Shown piece after piece: positions 16,809-26,415 of a DNA stretch of 64,000 nucleotides; the first letter of the stretch is position 1, and each line of letters opens with the position of its first letter. The translations under genes and the position numbers were made by a program. This DNA comes from Chitinophagales bacterium (lineage in GTDB: Bacteria > Bacteroidota > Bacteroidia > Chitinophagales > UBA10324). The notes beneath the pieces are model-generated. The model did not search any database, was not told the origin of the DNA, and saw nothing but the letters and a program-made list of their open reading frames with translations. The DNA lies in the NCBI GenBank assembly GCA_025056305.1, contig JANWWJ010000007.1, forward strand, positions 1 through 64,000, read 5' to 3'.

Positions 16809-17429
16809 ATGATCTAACGCTTGAGGTAGCCATCCGGGCTCTCCTCTTCGAGCCGACCATATGGAGGTGATGTATGTTTTCAGATCATTAAAAAAACAAA
16901 TAAATTGTTTTTGTAGTTGGCCATAATGGAGTAGCAAGGGAAGGTGTGCCTGTTGCCAATTCGGTCGTGCCGCCATGCGGTAGCTTAAGCGCTGCAGGGC
17001 CAAATGAACCCCTTCAACGGTAGCGTAACTGGTCAACCAGTCATCTGATTTCATGTGCTCAAGCATGCGGCGATTGCGTTCCGGCATCAAACTCTTGTGG
17101 GTTTCCAATACAGTGTAAACGACCTGAGCAAAAGCATCAAGGGAGATTGAGCAATAAGCAGTCCAATGCACAGCCAAAAAATGATCATAATATAGATCCA
17201 CGATGATGCTGCTGTAGCGACCGCAGGTAGGGCGCACAAGCTGCTTGCTTTGGCTGACAAGCGGATGGGTGTCCGTGTACGTATCAATGTCGCGATGCAT
17301 GAGAATACCTTCAGCAATGGAAGGAGGGTACTGCACGTAGCGACGGCCTTTGACGGAGTCGGCAATAAAATTTCCCACCATCAGAGCAACGGAATAAGAC
17401 GACAAATAGAAATGAGCCAGGTGATTCAT
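16767..17429 (-). CDS. Acyl carrier protein phosphodiesterase-like protein (AcpH/DUF479)
   Basis: The opening MNHLAHFYLS, the GNFIADSVKG motif and the R.IDTYTD segment match the HD-like AcpH family, which removes 4'-phosphopantetheine from acyl carrier protein. It also keeps the VDLYYDHFLAVHW motif. The ATG at 17429 is preferred; the ORF-track start adds 15 unlikely residues. The end overlaps the convergent T9SS gene by 42 nt. AcpH activity is proven only in some members, so the substrate is inferred. Confidence 0.8.
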   Translation of the reverse strand: MNHLAHFYLSSYSVALMVGNFIADSVKGRRYVQYPPSIAEGILMHRDIDTYTDTHPLVSQSKQLVRPTCGRYSSIIVDLYYDHFLAVHWTAYCSISLDAFAQVVYTVLETHKSLMPERNRRMLEHMKSDDWLTSYATVEGVHLALQRLSYRMAARPNWQQAHLPLLLHYGQLQKQFICFFNDLKTYITSIWSARRGEPGWLPQALDHLITHNHHKRTIKP

Positions 17430-17570
17430 CCCTACAAACCAGCATTGCCTAGGATCGGCAAACCTTTTAAGCATATCAAAGGTAGAGTGACATGAGTTGA
17501 TTTTTCCTTATCCGCATCCATGACAGTTTGGCCTCATTCTAAATTCGCAACACTGCAGTAGAGCGGCGCA

Positions 17571-18089
17571 ATGAACTGGTGTTTTACCCGAGGGACAACG
17601 TACCCATGCATGCTTGTCCTACTTTTGATGGGGATGGCAGGCCAAGCCTGTGGTCAAAAAAAGCAAAGCGGCACCACTATGGAGGACTCTTTTCCTATCG
17701 TTAAGACAGAGGAAGAATGGAAACGGATATTGACGCCGGAGCAATACCGCATCCTGCGGCTAAAGGGTACCGAACGAGCCTTTAGCGGGACCTATTGGAA
17801 CCATCATGCACCAGGGGTATATCGTTGTGTTGCTGATGGCCAAGTGCTTTTCCGCTCTGAAGACAAATTTGATTCAGGGACAGGATGGCCCAGCTTTACC
17901 AAACCGGCCAGTGAAAATGCGATCCAGGAATTTCCGGATTACAGCTATGGGATGGTGCGCACTGAAGTTGTGTGCAGCCGTTGTGGCGGGCATTTAGGTC
18001 ATGTGTTCCCTGATGGACCGCCGCCTACGGGGTTGCGCTATTGTATTAACTCAACGGCCCTGAAGTTCGAACCACATCGTGGTGAATAG
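17571..18089 (+). CDS. msrB: Peptide-methionine (R)-S-oxide reductase, lipoprotein form
   Basis: The MsrB core is clear: GTGWPSF, the [12 protein letters not shown] motif and the catalytic Cys in RYCINS. The N-terminus is a signal peptide with a lipobox (GMAGQAC, Cys 27), so the protein should sit in the envelope and repair oxidised methionine there. Of the two CxxC pairs that bind structural zinc in many MsrB, the first is reduced to a single Cys (YRCVADG) while the second (CSRC) is kept, so zinc binding is doubtful. An alternative ATG at codon 14 would shorten the signal peptide. Confidence 0.9.
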   Translation: MNWCFTRGTTYPCMLVLLLMGMAGQACGQKKQSGTTMEDSFPIVKTEEEWKRILTPEQYRILRLKGTERAFSGTYWNHHAPGVYRCVADGQVLFRSEDKFDSGTGWPSFTKPASENAIQEFPDYSYGMVRTEVVCSRCGGHLGHVFPDGPPPTGLRYCINSTALKFEPHRGE

Positions 18090-18120
18090 GTCATTGATTT
18101 TCACAGGGACAGGCTTGAAC

Positions 18121-18128
18121 TAATTTTG
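18121..18128 (+). promoter_or_regulatory. TAnnTTTG -7 box for the GT operon
   Basis: TAATTTTG lies 21 nt before the ATG at 18150. A TTG at 18094-18096 stands 24 nt upstream, slightly farther than ideal for the -33 element. This is the likely promoter of the three-gene glycosyltransferase operon. Confidence 0.4.
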
Positions 18129-18149
18129 CGGCCCCAAATCAGGGGCGTC

Positions 18150-18839
18150 ATGTCGCTTGTAGTTGATGTAGTTATCCCTGCTTTAAACGAAGAATTGTCT
18201 ATTGGCAAGGTCGTTGGTGAACTGGATCGAAAGCTGGTGCGCCATGTAGTAGTCGTGGACAATGGCAGTACCGATCGTACGGCACAAGTGGCGCAAGAGG
18301 CAGGGGCCGTGGTTTTACAGGAAGCCCAGCGAGGCTACGGTGCAGCTTGCCTGCGGGGGTTGGCATATCTCGATAAGTTGACCCCAGCTCCTGATGTGGT
18401 AGTTTTCTTAGATGGCGACTATGCCGATAATCCCCAGGAACTTTCGCAGTTGTTAGCTCCCATAGCGGTGGGGTCAGCCGACTTGGTGATAGGGACAAGG
18501 CAAACTACCGAGCGTGGCTCTTTAACCGTGCCCCAACGTTTTGGTAATTGGTTAGCTACACTTCTCATCCGCTGGCTGTATGGTTATCGTTTCACGGATT
18601 TAGGACCCTTTCGGGCGGTTACTTGGTCAGCTTTGCGCCGGCTTCAGATGTCCGATCGGAATTATGGCTGGACAGTAGAAATGCAGGTAAAAGCTGCCAA
18701 GTTGGGCTTGCGCTGCCAGGAAGTGCCAGTTTCCTACCGCCGGCGGTTGGGCCGTTCAAAGGTCTCAGGTACGTTGACTGGCACGGTTGGGGCGGGCTAT
18801 AAAATCATGTACACCATTTTCAAATATGCATGGTCATGA
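18150..18839 (+). CDS. Glycosyltransferase family 2 (polyprenyl-phosphate hexosyltransferase type)
   Basis: The GT-A fold starts VVIPALNEE, has VVVDNGSTD for the nucleotide-sugar site, and the catalytic DGDYADNP (DxD) motif. Overall it resembles dolichyl-phosphate glucose/mannose synthases (UPP-type) but has no C-terminal membrane helices. It probably charges a lipid carrier with a hexose. The ATG at 18150 follows a TAnnTTTG box. Its stop overlaps the next glycosyltransferase start by 10 nt, and a GT-C enzyme that could use a lipid-linked sugar follows. Confidence 0.82.
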   Translation: MSLVVDVVIPALNEELSIGKVVGELDRKLVRHVVVVDNGSTDRTAQVAQEAGAVVLQEAQRGYGAACLRGLAYLDKLTPAPDVVVFLDGDYADNPQELSQLLAPIAVGSADLVIGTRQTTERGSLTVPQRFGNWLATLLIRWLYGYRFTDLGPFRAVTWSALRRLQMSDRNYGWTVEMQVKAAKLGLRCQEVPVSYRRRLGRSKVSGTLTGTVGAGYKIMYTIFKYAWS

Positions 18840-20332
18840 TGCCCATCACTCATGCTTTGATTTTCGTAGCCTATAGCTTAGCAGCATTGTTCTTGCTGGG
18901 ATACAGTTTTGCACAGATACATCTTGTTTTTTTGTATTTGAGAAAAAAGAAAAAAGCGGAAAGTTCCTCCGCCAGATCACTGCCGGACCCTTTACCCCGA
19001 ATTACGGTGCAGTTGCCGATTTATAATGAGATGTATGTAGTGCGGCGGTTGCTGCGGGCAGTGGCTGCCTTACAATATCCCCGTCATTTGTTGGAGGTTC
19101 AGATTTTGAATGACTCAACCGATGAAACGTCGACGTTGATCGAAGAGTCGTTGCCGGAATTACGCCAACAGGGTCTGAATGTGCATCATTTGCGCCGTAC
19201 GGAACGACGGGGGTTTAAGGCGGGAGCCCTTGCTTATGGCCTGCAACATGCGCAGGGAGACTTTATCGCCATTTTTGATGCCGACTTTGTGCCGGCGCCT
19301 GATTTTCTCCTAAAGGCCTTACCCTATTTTGCAGATCCGCAGGTAGGAGTGGTACAGGCCCGCTGGGGTCACTTGAATCGAGACTATTCGTTATTGACGG
19401 AGTTGCAAGCTATGGCGCTGGATGCTCATTTCACGATAGAACAAGCTGGGCGTAATGCCGGCGGATTGTTCATCAATTTTAATGGAACTGCTGGCCTTTG
19501 GCGCAAAACAACTATTACGGATGCAGGGGGGTGGCAAGCTGATACTTTAACGGAAGATCTCGATCTCAGTTATCGTGCTCAGCTGAAGGGTTGGAAGTTC
19601 ATCTATCTTGAAGATTTGATTGTACCTGCAGAGCTGCCGGTAACCATGGATGCCATCAGAAGCCAACAATTTCGCTGGAACAAGGGAGCTGCCGAATGTG
19701 CGCGCAAACATGTGCGGGCCATTTTATTGCAACCGATGCCGTGGCGCATTCGCCTTCATGCCCTCTTTCACTTACTCAACAGCAGCGCTTTTGTGGCCGT
19801 ATTGACCCTGGCGGTCTTTAGCCTTCCCCTGATGATGATCAAACCCCTTTATCCGGATCATGTGATCTGGTCGGTGTTGTCTGTTGTTTCTTTAGTGTCC
19901 TGTTTAAACTTCGCTGTGTTCTTTTACCATAGCAAACGCGCGCAAAACTTAGAATCCTTTTCGATAAGTCGCTTTTTGAAAAAATATATTTTACTGCTCT
20001 GTGTATATTTAGGACTGTCGCTTCACAATGCATTGGCGGTGGTGGAGGGTTTTCTCGGGCGTCATTCTGTATTCGAGCGCACGCCCAAGTTTAACATCAT
20101 CAGCCGAAACGATGATTGGCGTCTGAACCGCTATTTAAATCCGCGCATCAGCCTCAAGATTATTGTCGAAGGTTTATTGGGTGTTGTTTACGCTGCAGCC
20201 ATCGTAGTATCGGCGCTGTCGGAGCAATGGATGATGGTGCCTTTCTATATCTTGCTTAGTGTAGGTTTTCTTTTTGTTTTTGCGACTTCCATCGCGCATG
20301 CACGTCGGCCGCTGGCGATCCGGATGGCTTAG
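18830..20332 (+). CDS. Membrane glycosyltransferase family 2, cellulose-synthase-like
   Basis: An N-terminal membrane helix is followed by a processive-type GT2 domain with LPIYNE, FDADFVP (DxD), TEDLDLSYR and the QQFRW (QxxRW) motif, then several C-terminal helices. This layout is shared by glucan/mannan synthases and glucosylceramide synthase-like enzymes. The acceptor is not known. An alternative ATG lies two codons in (18836). The gene is the second of an overlapping operon with a soluble GT2 before it and a GT-C after it. Confidence 0.82.
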   Translation: MVMMPITHALIFVAYSLAALFLLGYSFAQIHLVFLYLRKKKKAESSSARSLPDPLPRITVQLPIYNEMYVVRRLLRAVAALQYPRHLLEVQILNDSTDETSTLIEESLPELRQQGLNVHHLRRTERRGFKAGALAYGLQHAQGDFIAIFDADFVPAPDFLLKALPYFADPQVGVVQARWGHLNRDYSLLTELQAMALDAHFTIEQAGRNAGGLFINFNGTAGLWRKTTITDAGGWQADTLTEDLDLSYRAQLKGWKFIYLEDLIVPAELPVTMDAIRSQQFRWNKGAAECARKHVRAILLQPMPWRIRLHALFHLLNSSAFVAVLTLAVFSLPLMMIKPLYPDHVIWSVLSVVSLVSCLNFAVFFYHSKRAQNLESFSISRFLKKYILLLCVYLGLSLHNALAVVEGFLGRHSVFERTPKFNIISRNDDWRLNRYLNPRISLKIIVEGLLGVVYAAAIVVSALSEQWMMVPFYILLSVGFLFVFATSIAHARRPLAIRMA

Positions 20333-21671
20333 GTATGGCCTGGTGGCTTGCGCATGGCTTTTGTCTGTAGGTGGGCATGCTGTCTTGGCTTATTGCGTCC
20401 GGCGCGAACAGTTTTACTTGTTGGTGGGCTTATGGTCAATACTTTTTGTATTGTATTTTGTTATATTAAGAAATGCTCTACAGTTAAATCTATGGGTGCT
20501 TACTGTCGGTGCGGTTGTGCTACGCTTGGTGTACTTGAAGGCCGTGCCGGCGCTCAGCGATGATTACAACCGGTTTCTGTGGGATGGGCATTTGTGGCAA
20601 CTGGGGATCAATCCTTACGCTCATCGTCCTGTGGATTTAATGGCGCAGAACCGGGAGTTGCCAGCACCCTTACCATCTTTGTTTGCGGGCCTGAATTCGC
20701 CATTGTACTACACGGTTTATCCCCCGCTGTTGCAATATGTGTTTAGGCTTTCAGCCCTAACAGGTCCAGACATCGAACAGGGCATCATGGTCCTGCGAGC
20801 GGTGGTTGTGCTGGCGGAAACGGGCACTTTGCTGTGCTTGCCAGGGTTGCTGCGGCGTTTGGGCTTGCCGGCTTCGCGGACTTGGTGGTACGGCTATAAT
20901 CCCCTGATCATTACTGAGCTCACGGGAAATCTGCATATGGAAGGGTTGATGATTTTTGCAATAACTATAGCGCTTTGTTTTTTGTTGCTTGGACGTAAGC
21001 CCTCAGCAGCAGTCGCCTGGGCGGCAGCGGTGGCTGTAAAGCTGTTGCCGCTGATGTGGTTGGCCTTTCTGCCAAAACGTATGCGTGGATACAGCATACT
21101 TTTCGGTTTTGCTGTGGTGGCCTTGGTTGCGCTTTCATTTCTCCCTTTTGCAGAGATCGTTTCCGCAAAGAATCTAGGGCAGTCGTTAGATTTATATTTC
21201 AGAAAATTTGAATTCAATGCAGGGATCTACGGCTTTGTGCGTTGGATTAGCACACAGTTGTACGGATACCATCACATCGCTACCACAGGACCGTTGCTGG
21301 CATTGCTTGCGGCAGTGTTGATCGGAGCGTTGGCCGTGACGGAACGCCACGCCGACATGACCCGTCTTCCCCGGATGATGCTGCTTTCCCTAACGATTTA
21401 TTTGCTTTGTTCGCCTGTAGTGCATCCGTGGTATTTAGCTACGTTGGTGGCCCTGGCGCCCATGGCCGGAGTGTATTTTCCGCTGGTATGGTCGGCAGCG
21501 GTGGTGGTTTCGTACGCAGCCTACCGGCAACAGCCGTATGAGGAAATAGGCTGGCTGGTGGCGCTGGAGTATGTGCTGGTGGGCGCAACCATGGTTGCCG
21601 ATTATGTTCGAAGCATAAAGGTGAGCGGGAAAGAGCCCAGGGAACCAGCTGCTGCAGCAGGCGAGGTTTAA
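20298..21671 (+). CDS. GT-C type membrane glycosyltransferase (mannosyltransferase-like)
   Basis: The protein is almost entirely hydrophobic helices. It carries the loop DDYNRFLWDGHLWQLGINPY near residue 85, typical of lipid-phosphate-sugar-using GT-C enzymes (GT87/MptB-like). It would use a polyprenyl-phosphate sugar made by the first gene in the operon, which is inference from gene order. Its start overlaps the preceding gene by 35 nt (ATG 20298; the ORF-track 20274 start is TTG). Its stop overlaps the convergent manC-like gene by 4 nt. Confidence 0.65.
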   Translation: MHVGRWRSGWLRYGLVACAWLLSVGGHAVLAYCVRREQFYLLVGLWSILFVLYFVILRNALQLNLWVLTVGAVVLRLVYLKAVPALSDDYNRFLWDGHLWQLGINPYAHRPVDLMAQNRELPAPLPSLFAGLNSPLYYTVYPPLLQYVFRLSALTGPDIEQGIMVLRAVVVLAETGTLLCLPGLLRRLGLPASRTWWYGYNPLIITELTGNLHMEGLMIFAITIALCFLLLGRKPSAAVAWAAAVAVKLLPLMWLAFLPKRMRGYSILFGFAVVALVALSFLPFAEIVSAKNLGQSLDLYFRKFEFNAGIYGFVRWISTQLYGYHHIATTGPLLALLAAVLIGALAVTERHADMTRLPRMMLLSLTIYLLCSPVVHPWYLATLVALAPMAGVYFPLVWSAAVVVSYAAYRQQPYEEIGWLVALEYVLVGATMVADYVRSIKVSGKEPREPAAAAGEV

Positions 21672-22750
21672 ACAAACCGATCGCCCTTCTTGAGCCGGAC
21701 ATCCATGATTATTTCTTTAATACGTTGTTCCTGTTCGCGGCGACAGATCATGAGCACTTCCTCTGTATCTACCACGATAAAATCTTCCAACCCTTCTAGG
21801 ACAACCAGTTTATGGTCGGGAACCATTACCATGCAATTCTGGGCGTCGTAAATCATAACGTTTTTCCCTTTGACGGCATTGCCCAAATAATCTTTAGGAA
21901 AAGCTTGATATAAGGAAGCCCAGGTACCCAGGTCGCTCCAACCGAAGGCAGCCGGTATGACCATGACGTTGCGGGCTTTTTCCATGATGGCCGTATCGAT
22001 GCTGACGTTGGGACACAGGGAATAAGCACGCGAAATAGCAGCCGGCTCCTCGGCTGTGTTGATGAATCGTTTGATTTCCTTAAAATACTGTATCACTTCG
22101 GGCAAGTAGTGCTGGTACGCATTCAGCAGGCTGCGCAGGTTACTGATGAATATGCCGGCATTCCACAGAAAATCACCGCTGCGGTAAAATACATTGGCGA
22201 TTTCTTGAGGAGGTTTTTCGACGAAAGTTTTAACCTTGAAAAGCCCTTGCTCTTCACGGTCTTCTAAAAATTGAATGTAACCGTAGTTGGTATCAGCACG
22301 GGTAGGCCGAATCCCCACGGTGATGATGAAGTCTTTCTTTTCCGCCGCTTTAAAGGCAGCAGTTACGGTCGTGGCAAATTTGTCTTCTCCAAGGATAAAA
22401 TGGTCAGCAGGAAAAAAGCCAACACAAGCGTTGTTGTCATGGTAAAACAAGCGTAAGGCACTATAGGCGATGCAAGGTGCCGTGTTTTTACGATAAGGTT
22501 CCAGCAGTAAGTTGGACGGAGGTAATTGAGGCAGCTGCGATCGGGAAATGTCTCCGTAATCCACATTGGTGATCACATAGATGTTTTGCGGTAAAAAAAC
22601 GCGCAGCAGACGTTCGTACGTAAGTTGCAGCAACGATTTGCCGATGCCGAGGATATCTAAGAACTGTTTGGGAAGACCGGTTTTACTGTACGGCCAGAAG
22701 CGACTGCCGATACCGCCGGCCATGATTACGGCAAAGTAGTTGCGCTTCAC
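21668..22750 (-). CDS. Mannose-1-phosphate guanylyltransferase
   Basis: The nucleotidyltransferase signature MAGGIGSRFWPYSK...PKQF and the SDLGTWAS motif mark a GDP-mannose pyrophosphorylase of the short (360 residue) type without a phosphomannose isomerase domain. GDP-mannose feeds surface polysaccharide synthesis and fits the neighbouring mannosyltransferase-like GT-C. The two genes are convergent and share the four bases of their stop codons. Confidence 0.9.
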   Translation of the reverse strand: MKRNYFAVIMAGGIGSRFWPYSKTGLPKQFLDILGIGKSLLQLTYERLLRVFLPQNIYVITNVDYGDISRSQLPQLPPSNLLLEPYRKNTAPCIAYSALRLFYHDNNACVGFFPADHFILGEDKFATTVTAAFKAAEKKDFIITVGIRPTRADTNYGYIQFLEDREEQGLFKVKTFVEKPPQEIANVFYRSGDFLWNAGIFISNLRSLLNAYQHYLPEVIQYFKEIKRFINTAEEPAAISRAYSLCPNVSIDTAIMEKARNVMVIPAAFGWSDLGTWASLYQAFPKDYLGNAVKGKNVMIYDAQNCMVMVPDHKLVVLEGLEDFIVVDTEEVLMICRREQEQRIKEIIMDVRLKKGDRFV

Positions 22751-22800
22751 AGCACGAAGATAGCAGCCGCGGTGTCACTACTTGGGAGCATCATGGCATC

Positions 22801-23868
22801 TTAGACTAAGCCTTCATGGAGTAAATCGTGCACATGCACCATACCAACGTAGCGTCCGCGGGAAGTCACAATCAATTGCGTGATTTTATGCTGGCGCATT
22901 AGTTCCAAGGCCCGTACTGCCAGTTCGTTTTCGTCAATAGTTTTAGGATTTCGGGTCATAACGTTGCGGGCCAGCAGTCCATCGAAGTTGGGATGGTTTT
23001 CCATGAGGCGGCGCAAGTCTCCATCGGTGATGATACCGGCCAGCCGGTCACGGGCGGTCAAGACGGCGGTAGCTCCTAAACGCCCGGAGGTGATGGTCAG
23101 GATCACATCTTTAATGGAAGCATCAAGACGCACCGCTGGCGCAGGGTGGCGGGGATACAAATCGCGGACGCGCAGGTAAAGGCGTTTCCCCAGTGCCCCA
23201 CCCGGGTGAATGCGTGCAAAGTCAGCAGCAGTAAATCCGCGCAGCTTCACCAAAGACATGGCCAGAGCGTCGCCTAAGGCCATCTGTGCTGCCGTACTGG
23301 CCGTAGGAACCAGGTTATTGGGACAGGCTTCACGAGCCACTGTAACCGGCAAGATATAGTCGGCGTGGCGGGCCAAAAAACTGTTAGTGTTGCCCACCAT
23401 GGCAATGACCTTATTTCCGTTGTGGCGTACCAGCGGCACCAGCACCCGTATTTCCGGACTCTCGCCGCTGTTGGAAATACACAGCAGCAGATCCTCGGGT
23501 TGAACCGAGCCCAAGTCGCCGTGAATGGCATCAGCAGCATGCAAAAACAGGGCGGGGGTTCCTGTGGAATTTAACGTGGCGACAATTTTCTGAGCTATCA
23601 GTGCGCTTTTGCCGATGCCGGTAACCACAAGGCGGCCGCGGCATTCATAAATCATGCGCACGACGGTAACAAAAGTTACATTAATCTGTCGTTTAAGACC
23701 AGCTACTGCAGCGGCTTCCGCGTCAAGCGTTTGCCGTGCTGTATGCAAAATGTCTTTGTCGTCTAAAGAAAGCTTTTTGGCCAATAAAAAAGAGCGTAAT
23801 ATTTTTGTAAAAGTATAAAAACAGCTATTTTTAATCGAAGTCGATTCTTCGATCACAAACCACGTCAT
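22801..23868 (-). CDS. kdsD: Arabinose-5-phosphate isomerase (KdsD/KpsF)
   Basis: A SIS sugar-isomerase domain (VVTGIGKSALIAQK, LHAADAIHGDLG) is followed by two CBS domains (VMTRNPKTI region). It converts ribulose-5-phosphate to arabinose-5-phosphate, the first step to the KDO of LPS. The ATG at 23868 gives an N-terminal stretch of ~35 residues (FVIEESTSIKNSCFYTF) not usual for the family and AT-rich at DNA level. A TTG about 29 codons downstream would fit the family better. Next to GDP-mannose synthesis, it suggests an LPS-sugar cluster. Confidence 0.88.
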   Translation of the reverse strand: MTWFVIEESTSIKNSCFYTFTKILRSFLLAKKLSLDDKDILHTARQTLDAEAAAVAGLKRQINVTFVTVVRMIYECRGRLVVTGIGKSALIAQKIVATLNSTGTPALFLHAADAIHGDLGSVQPEDLLLCISNSGESPEIRVLVPLVRHNGNKVIAMVGNTNSFLARHADYILPVTVAREACPNNLVPTASTAAQMALGDALAMSLVKLRGFTAADFARIHPGGALGKRLYLRVRDLYPRHPAPAVRLDASIKDVILTITSGRLGATAVLTARDRLAGIITDGDLRRLMENHPNFDGLLARNVMTRNPKTIDENELAVRALELMRQHKITQLIVTSRGRYVGMVHVHDLLHEGLV

Positions 23869-23998
23869 TTTAACCTCAATGAAAAAACGCCAGCTGGTAT
23901 TTGTAGGAAATGGATGTGTGTGTGCATTGGGATAAGTACAATGAAAAACTTGAATTCTCGTTATAATTCATTACACCCCTAAACGTGAGATAGGAGCA

Positions 23999-26353
23999 AT
24001 GGGAAAAAAAAGTTCTGGAGCAGAAGTGAAGGAAGTAAAGGAGCCACGAGCCAGAAAAGGCCGTGCGGCAGCAAAAATTTCCTTAAACGGAAACGGGCAG
24101 AGCCTGAGTACCGCTTCGGTCCAAGACGAAGCGCCGCGTTCGTTACGGCCTGAACCGTTGCGTTTGCTCAACCCCGAGGTAAACCTGCTGCATGCTCTGC
24201 AGGAGCATTTCGGATTCGATCATTTTAAGGGAGAACAAGAGCGAGCCATTCGCAGCATCATTGCTGGAAACGACACCTTTGTCATTATGCCGACTGGAGG
24301 GGGCAAATCCCTCTGTTATCAATTGCCGGCATTGCTTGCGGAAGGTACGGCCATCATCATCTCTCCGCTGATAGCCCTGATGAAAAATCAGGTGGATGCC
24401 ATCAGAGGCTACAGCACACGGGACGCCGTAGCCCATTTTCTCAACTCTACCTTGACCAAGCAGCAACAACGGCAGGTGAAAAAGGATTTGATGGAGGGCC
24501 ATACCAAGATGCTTTACGTGGCTCCGGAAACCCTAACCAAAGAGGAAAACATCCGCTTTTTGAGTGAGCAGAAGATCTCTTTTGTGGCAGTTGACGAAGC
24601 CCATTGCATTTCCGAATGGGGACACGATTTCCGTCCCGAGTATCGTAAAATCAAAAGCATGGTGGAGGCCATGGGGCACCGTATTCCCATCATGGCCCTG
24701 ACAGCTACAGCTACGCCAAAAGTGCAAAGCGATATCATCAAGAACCTGGGGATGATCAATCCTACGGTGCTGATTGCCTCATTCAACCGGCCCAACCTTT
24801 ACTATGAAGTTCGGCCTAAGGTTAAACGCGACTTAGCCCTAAAGGAAATCGTTCGGTTCATCAAAAACCATCCGGGTAGTTCGGGAATCATTTATGTGTT
24901 AAGCCGAAAGACAACTGAGGAAATTGCTGAATACCTCACTGTCAACGGCATCAGAGCGGCTGCTTACCATGCCGGCCTTGAGGCGGCCGTTCGGTCGCAG
25001 CGGCAGGACCAATTTCTCCATGAAGAAATTGACGTCATCGTCGCTACCATTGCTTTTGGCATGGGCATAGACAAACCCGATGTGCGTTTTGTGATCCACT
25101 GGAACATGCCCAAATCTTTGGAAAACTATTATCAGGAAACCGGCCGGGCTGGGCGCGATGGACTGTTGGCCAAATGCATCGCTTATTACAACTATCACGA
25201 CATAGAGAAGTTGGAAAAGTTCATGCGGGACAAAACGCAGAACGAACGCGAACTGGGCGGGCATCTGCTCATGGAAACAGTGGCATATGCCGAAACCTCT
25301 GTCTGTCGTCGTAAGTTTTTGATCCACTACTTCGGTCAACGTTACGAAGAAGATAATTGCGGAAACTGCGACAACTGCCTCCATCCCAAAGAACAACTGG
25401 AAGGCAAACAGTACCTTCAAGACTTGTTGCGCGTAGTTGATGCCATACACGAAAGCTTTCCTATTGATTACGTGGTGGACATTTTGTGTGGCAACAAGCA
25501 CAATCAGGTCACCATGTTTCGCCACGACGAGTTGGAAGTGTTTGGTATTGGGAAGGACCACGACAGCCATTTCTGGAATTCCGTATTGCGGCAAGCTTTG
25601 CTGCATGACCTTTTGTTCAAAGACATTGAGAACTACGGCGTTATTCGCATCAGTGAAAAAGGGAGGCAGTTTCTGAAAAAGCCCTACAGCATTCCTATAT
25701 CCATCAATCATGATTTTGATAATCTGGAAGACGCTGAGCCGGAGGGGGGTACAGGGGCTTTAGATCCGCAACTGCTGGCCATGCTTAAGGATTTGCGCAA
25801 GAGCGAAGCTGACCGGCTCAAGCTGGCTCCTTACATCTTGTTTCAAGACCCCTCGCTGGAAGAGATGGCTACGATGTATCCGACCAGCTTGGATGAGCTT
25901 ATGCGCATTACCGGTGTAAGCCGAGGTAAAGCAGAAAAATTCGGGCGCCCCTTTGTGGAGCTCATCAAACGATACGTAGAGGAAAACGAGATCGAAAAAC
26001 CCTCGGAACTCGTGGTGCGCAGTGTGGTCAACAAGTCAGCAAACAAAATTTACATCATCCAAAACGTTGATAAACGTATACCGCTGGAAACCATAGCGCA
26101 GGCAAAGAACATGAGTATGGCCGAGCTTATTCAGGAAATGGAATCCATCGTAGCTTCCGGCACGCGCCTCAACCTGGATTACTACATCAATGAACTCATA
26201 GATAAAGAAAGGCAACAGGAAGTTTTTGAATATTTCCGGACTGCCGCAAGCGATTCGGTCGAAGAGGCCGTGAATGCCCTGGGTAAAGAAAATTATACCT
26301 ATGAGGAAATTCAATTGCTGCGGTTGAAGTTTTTAAGTGAAATCGCTCACTAA
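23999..26353 (+). CDS. recQ: ATP-dependent DNA helicase RecQ
   Basis: After a basic N-terminal tail of ~50 residues comes the helicase core: MPTGGGKSLCYQLP (motif I), DEAHCISEWGHDFRP (motif II), TATATP (III), QETGRAGRDG (VI). The zinc-binding RQC Cys cluster (CGNCDNC) follows, then an HRDC domain and a helical C-terminal extension. RecQ unwinds forked and recombination DNA. Unusually for this genome the ATG has a clear Shine-Dalgarno sequence (AGGAG, 4 nt upstream). The gene stands alone. Confidence 0.95.
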   Translation: MGKKSSGAEVKEVKEPRARKGRAAAKISLNGNGQSLSTASVQDEAPRSLRPEPLRLLNPEVNLLHALQEHFGFDHFKGEQERAIRSIIAGNDTFVIMPTGGGKSLCYQLPALLAEGTAIIISPLIALMKNQVDAIRGYSTRDAVAHFLNSTLTKQQQRQVKKDLMEGHTKMLYVAPETLTKEENIRFLSEQKISFVAVDEAHCISEWGHDFRPEYRKIKSMVEAMGHRIPIMALTATATPKVQSDIIKNLGMINPTVLIASFNRPNLYYEVRPKVKRDLALKEIVRFIKNHPGSSGIIYVLSRKTTEEIAEYLTVNGIRAAAYHAGLEAAVRSQRQDQFLHEEIDVIVATIAFGMGIDKPDVRFVIHWNMPKSLENYYQETGRAGRDGLLAKCIAYYNYHDIEKLEKFMRDKTQNERELGGHLLMETVAYAETSVCRRKFLIHYFGQRYEEDNCGNCDNCLHPKEQLEGKQYLQDLLRVVDAIHESFPIDYVVDILCGNKHNQVTMFRHDELEVFGIGKDHDSHFWNSVLRQALLHDLLFKDIENYGVIRISEKGRQFLKKPYSIPISINHDFDNLEDAEPEGGTGALDPQLLAMLKDLRKSEADRLKLAPYILFQDPSLEEMATMYPTSLDELMRITGVSRGKAEKFGRPFVELIKRYVEENEIEKPSELVVRSVVNKSANKIYIIQNVDKRIPLETIAQAKNMSMAELIQEMESIVASGTRLNLDYYINELIDKERQQEVFEYFRTAASDSVEEAVNALGKENYTYEEIQLLRLKFLSEIAH

Positions 26354-26415
26354 GCCGTTGCAGGCAAAGAGGACTTCATCAGAAAACGAATACGTCTGAA
26401 ATTTAATTTTTCATA

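Noticed and set aside
20335-20563. 71-residue ORF inside the GT-C gene
   Set aside because: A different-frame shadow of a hydrophobic membrane protein.
24899-25711. 270-residue ORF antisense to recQ
   Set aside because: A long antisense frame caused by codon bias in recQ; no recognisable domain and recQ is intact.
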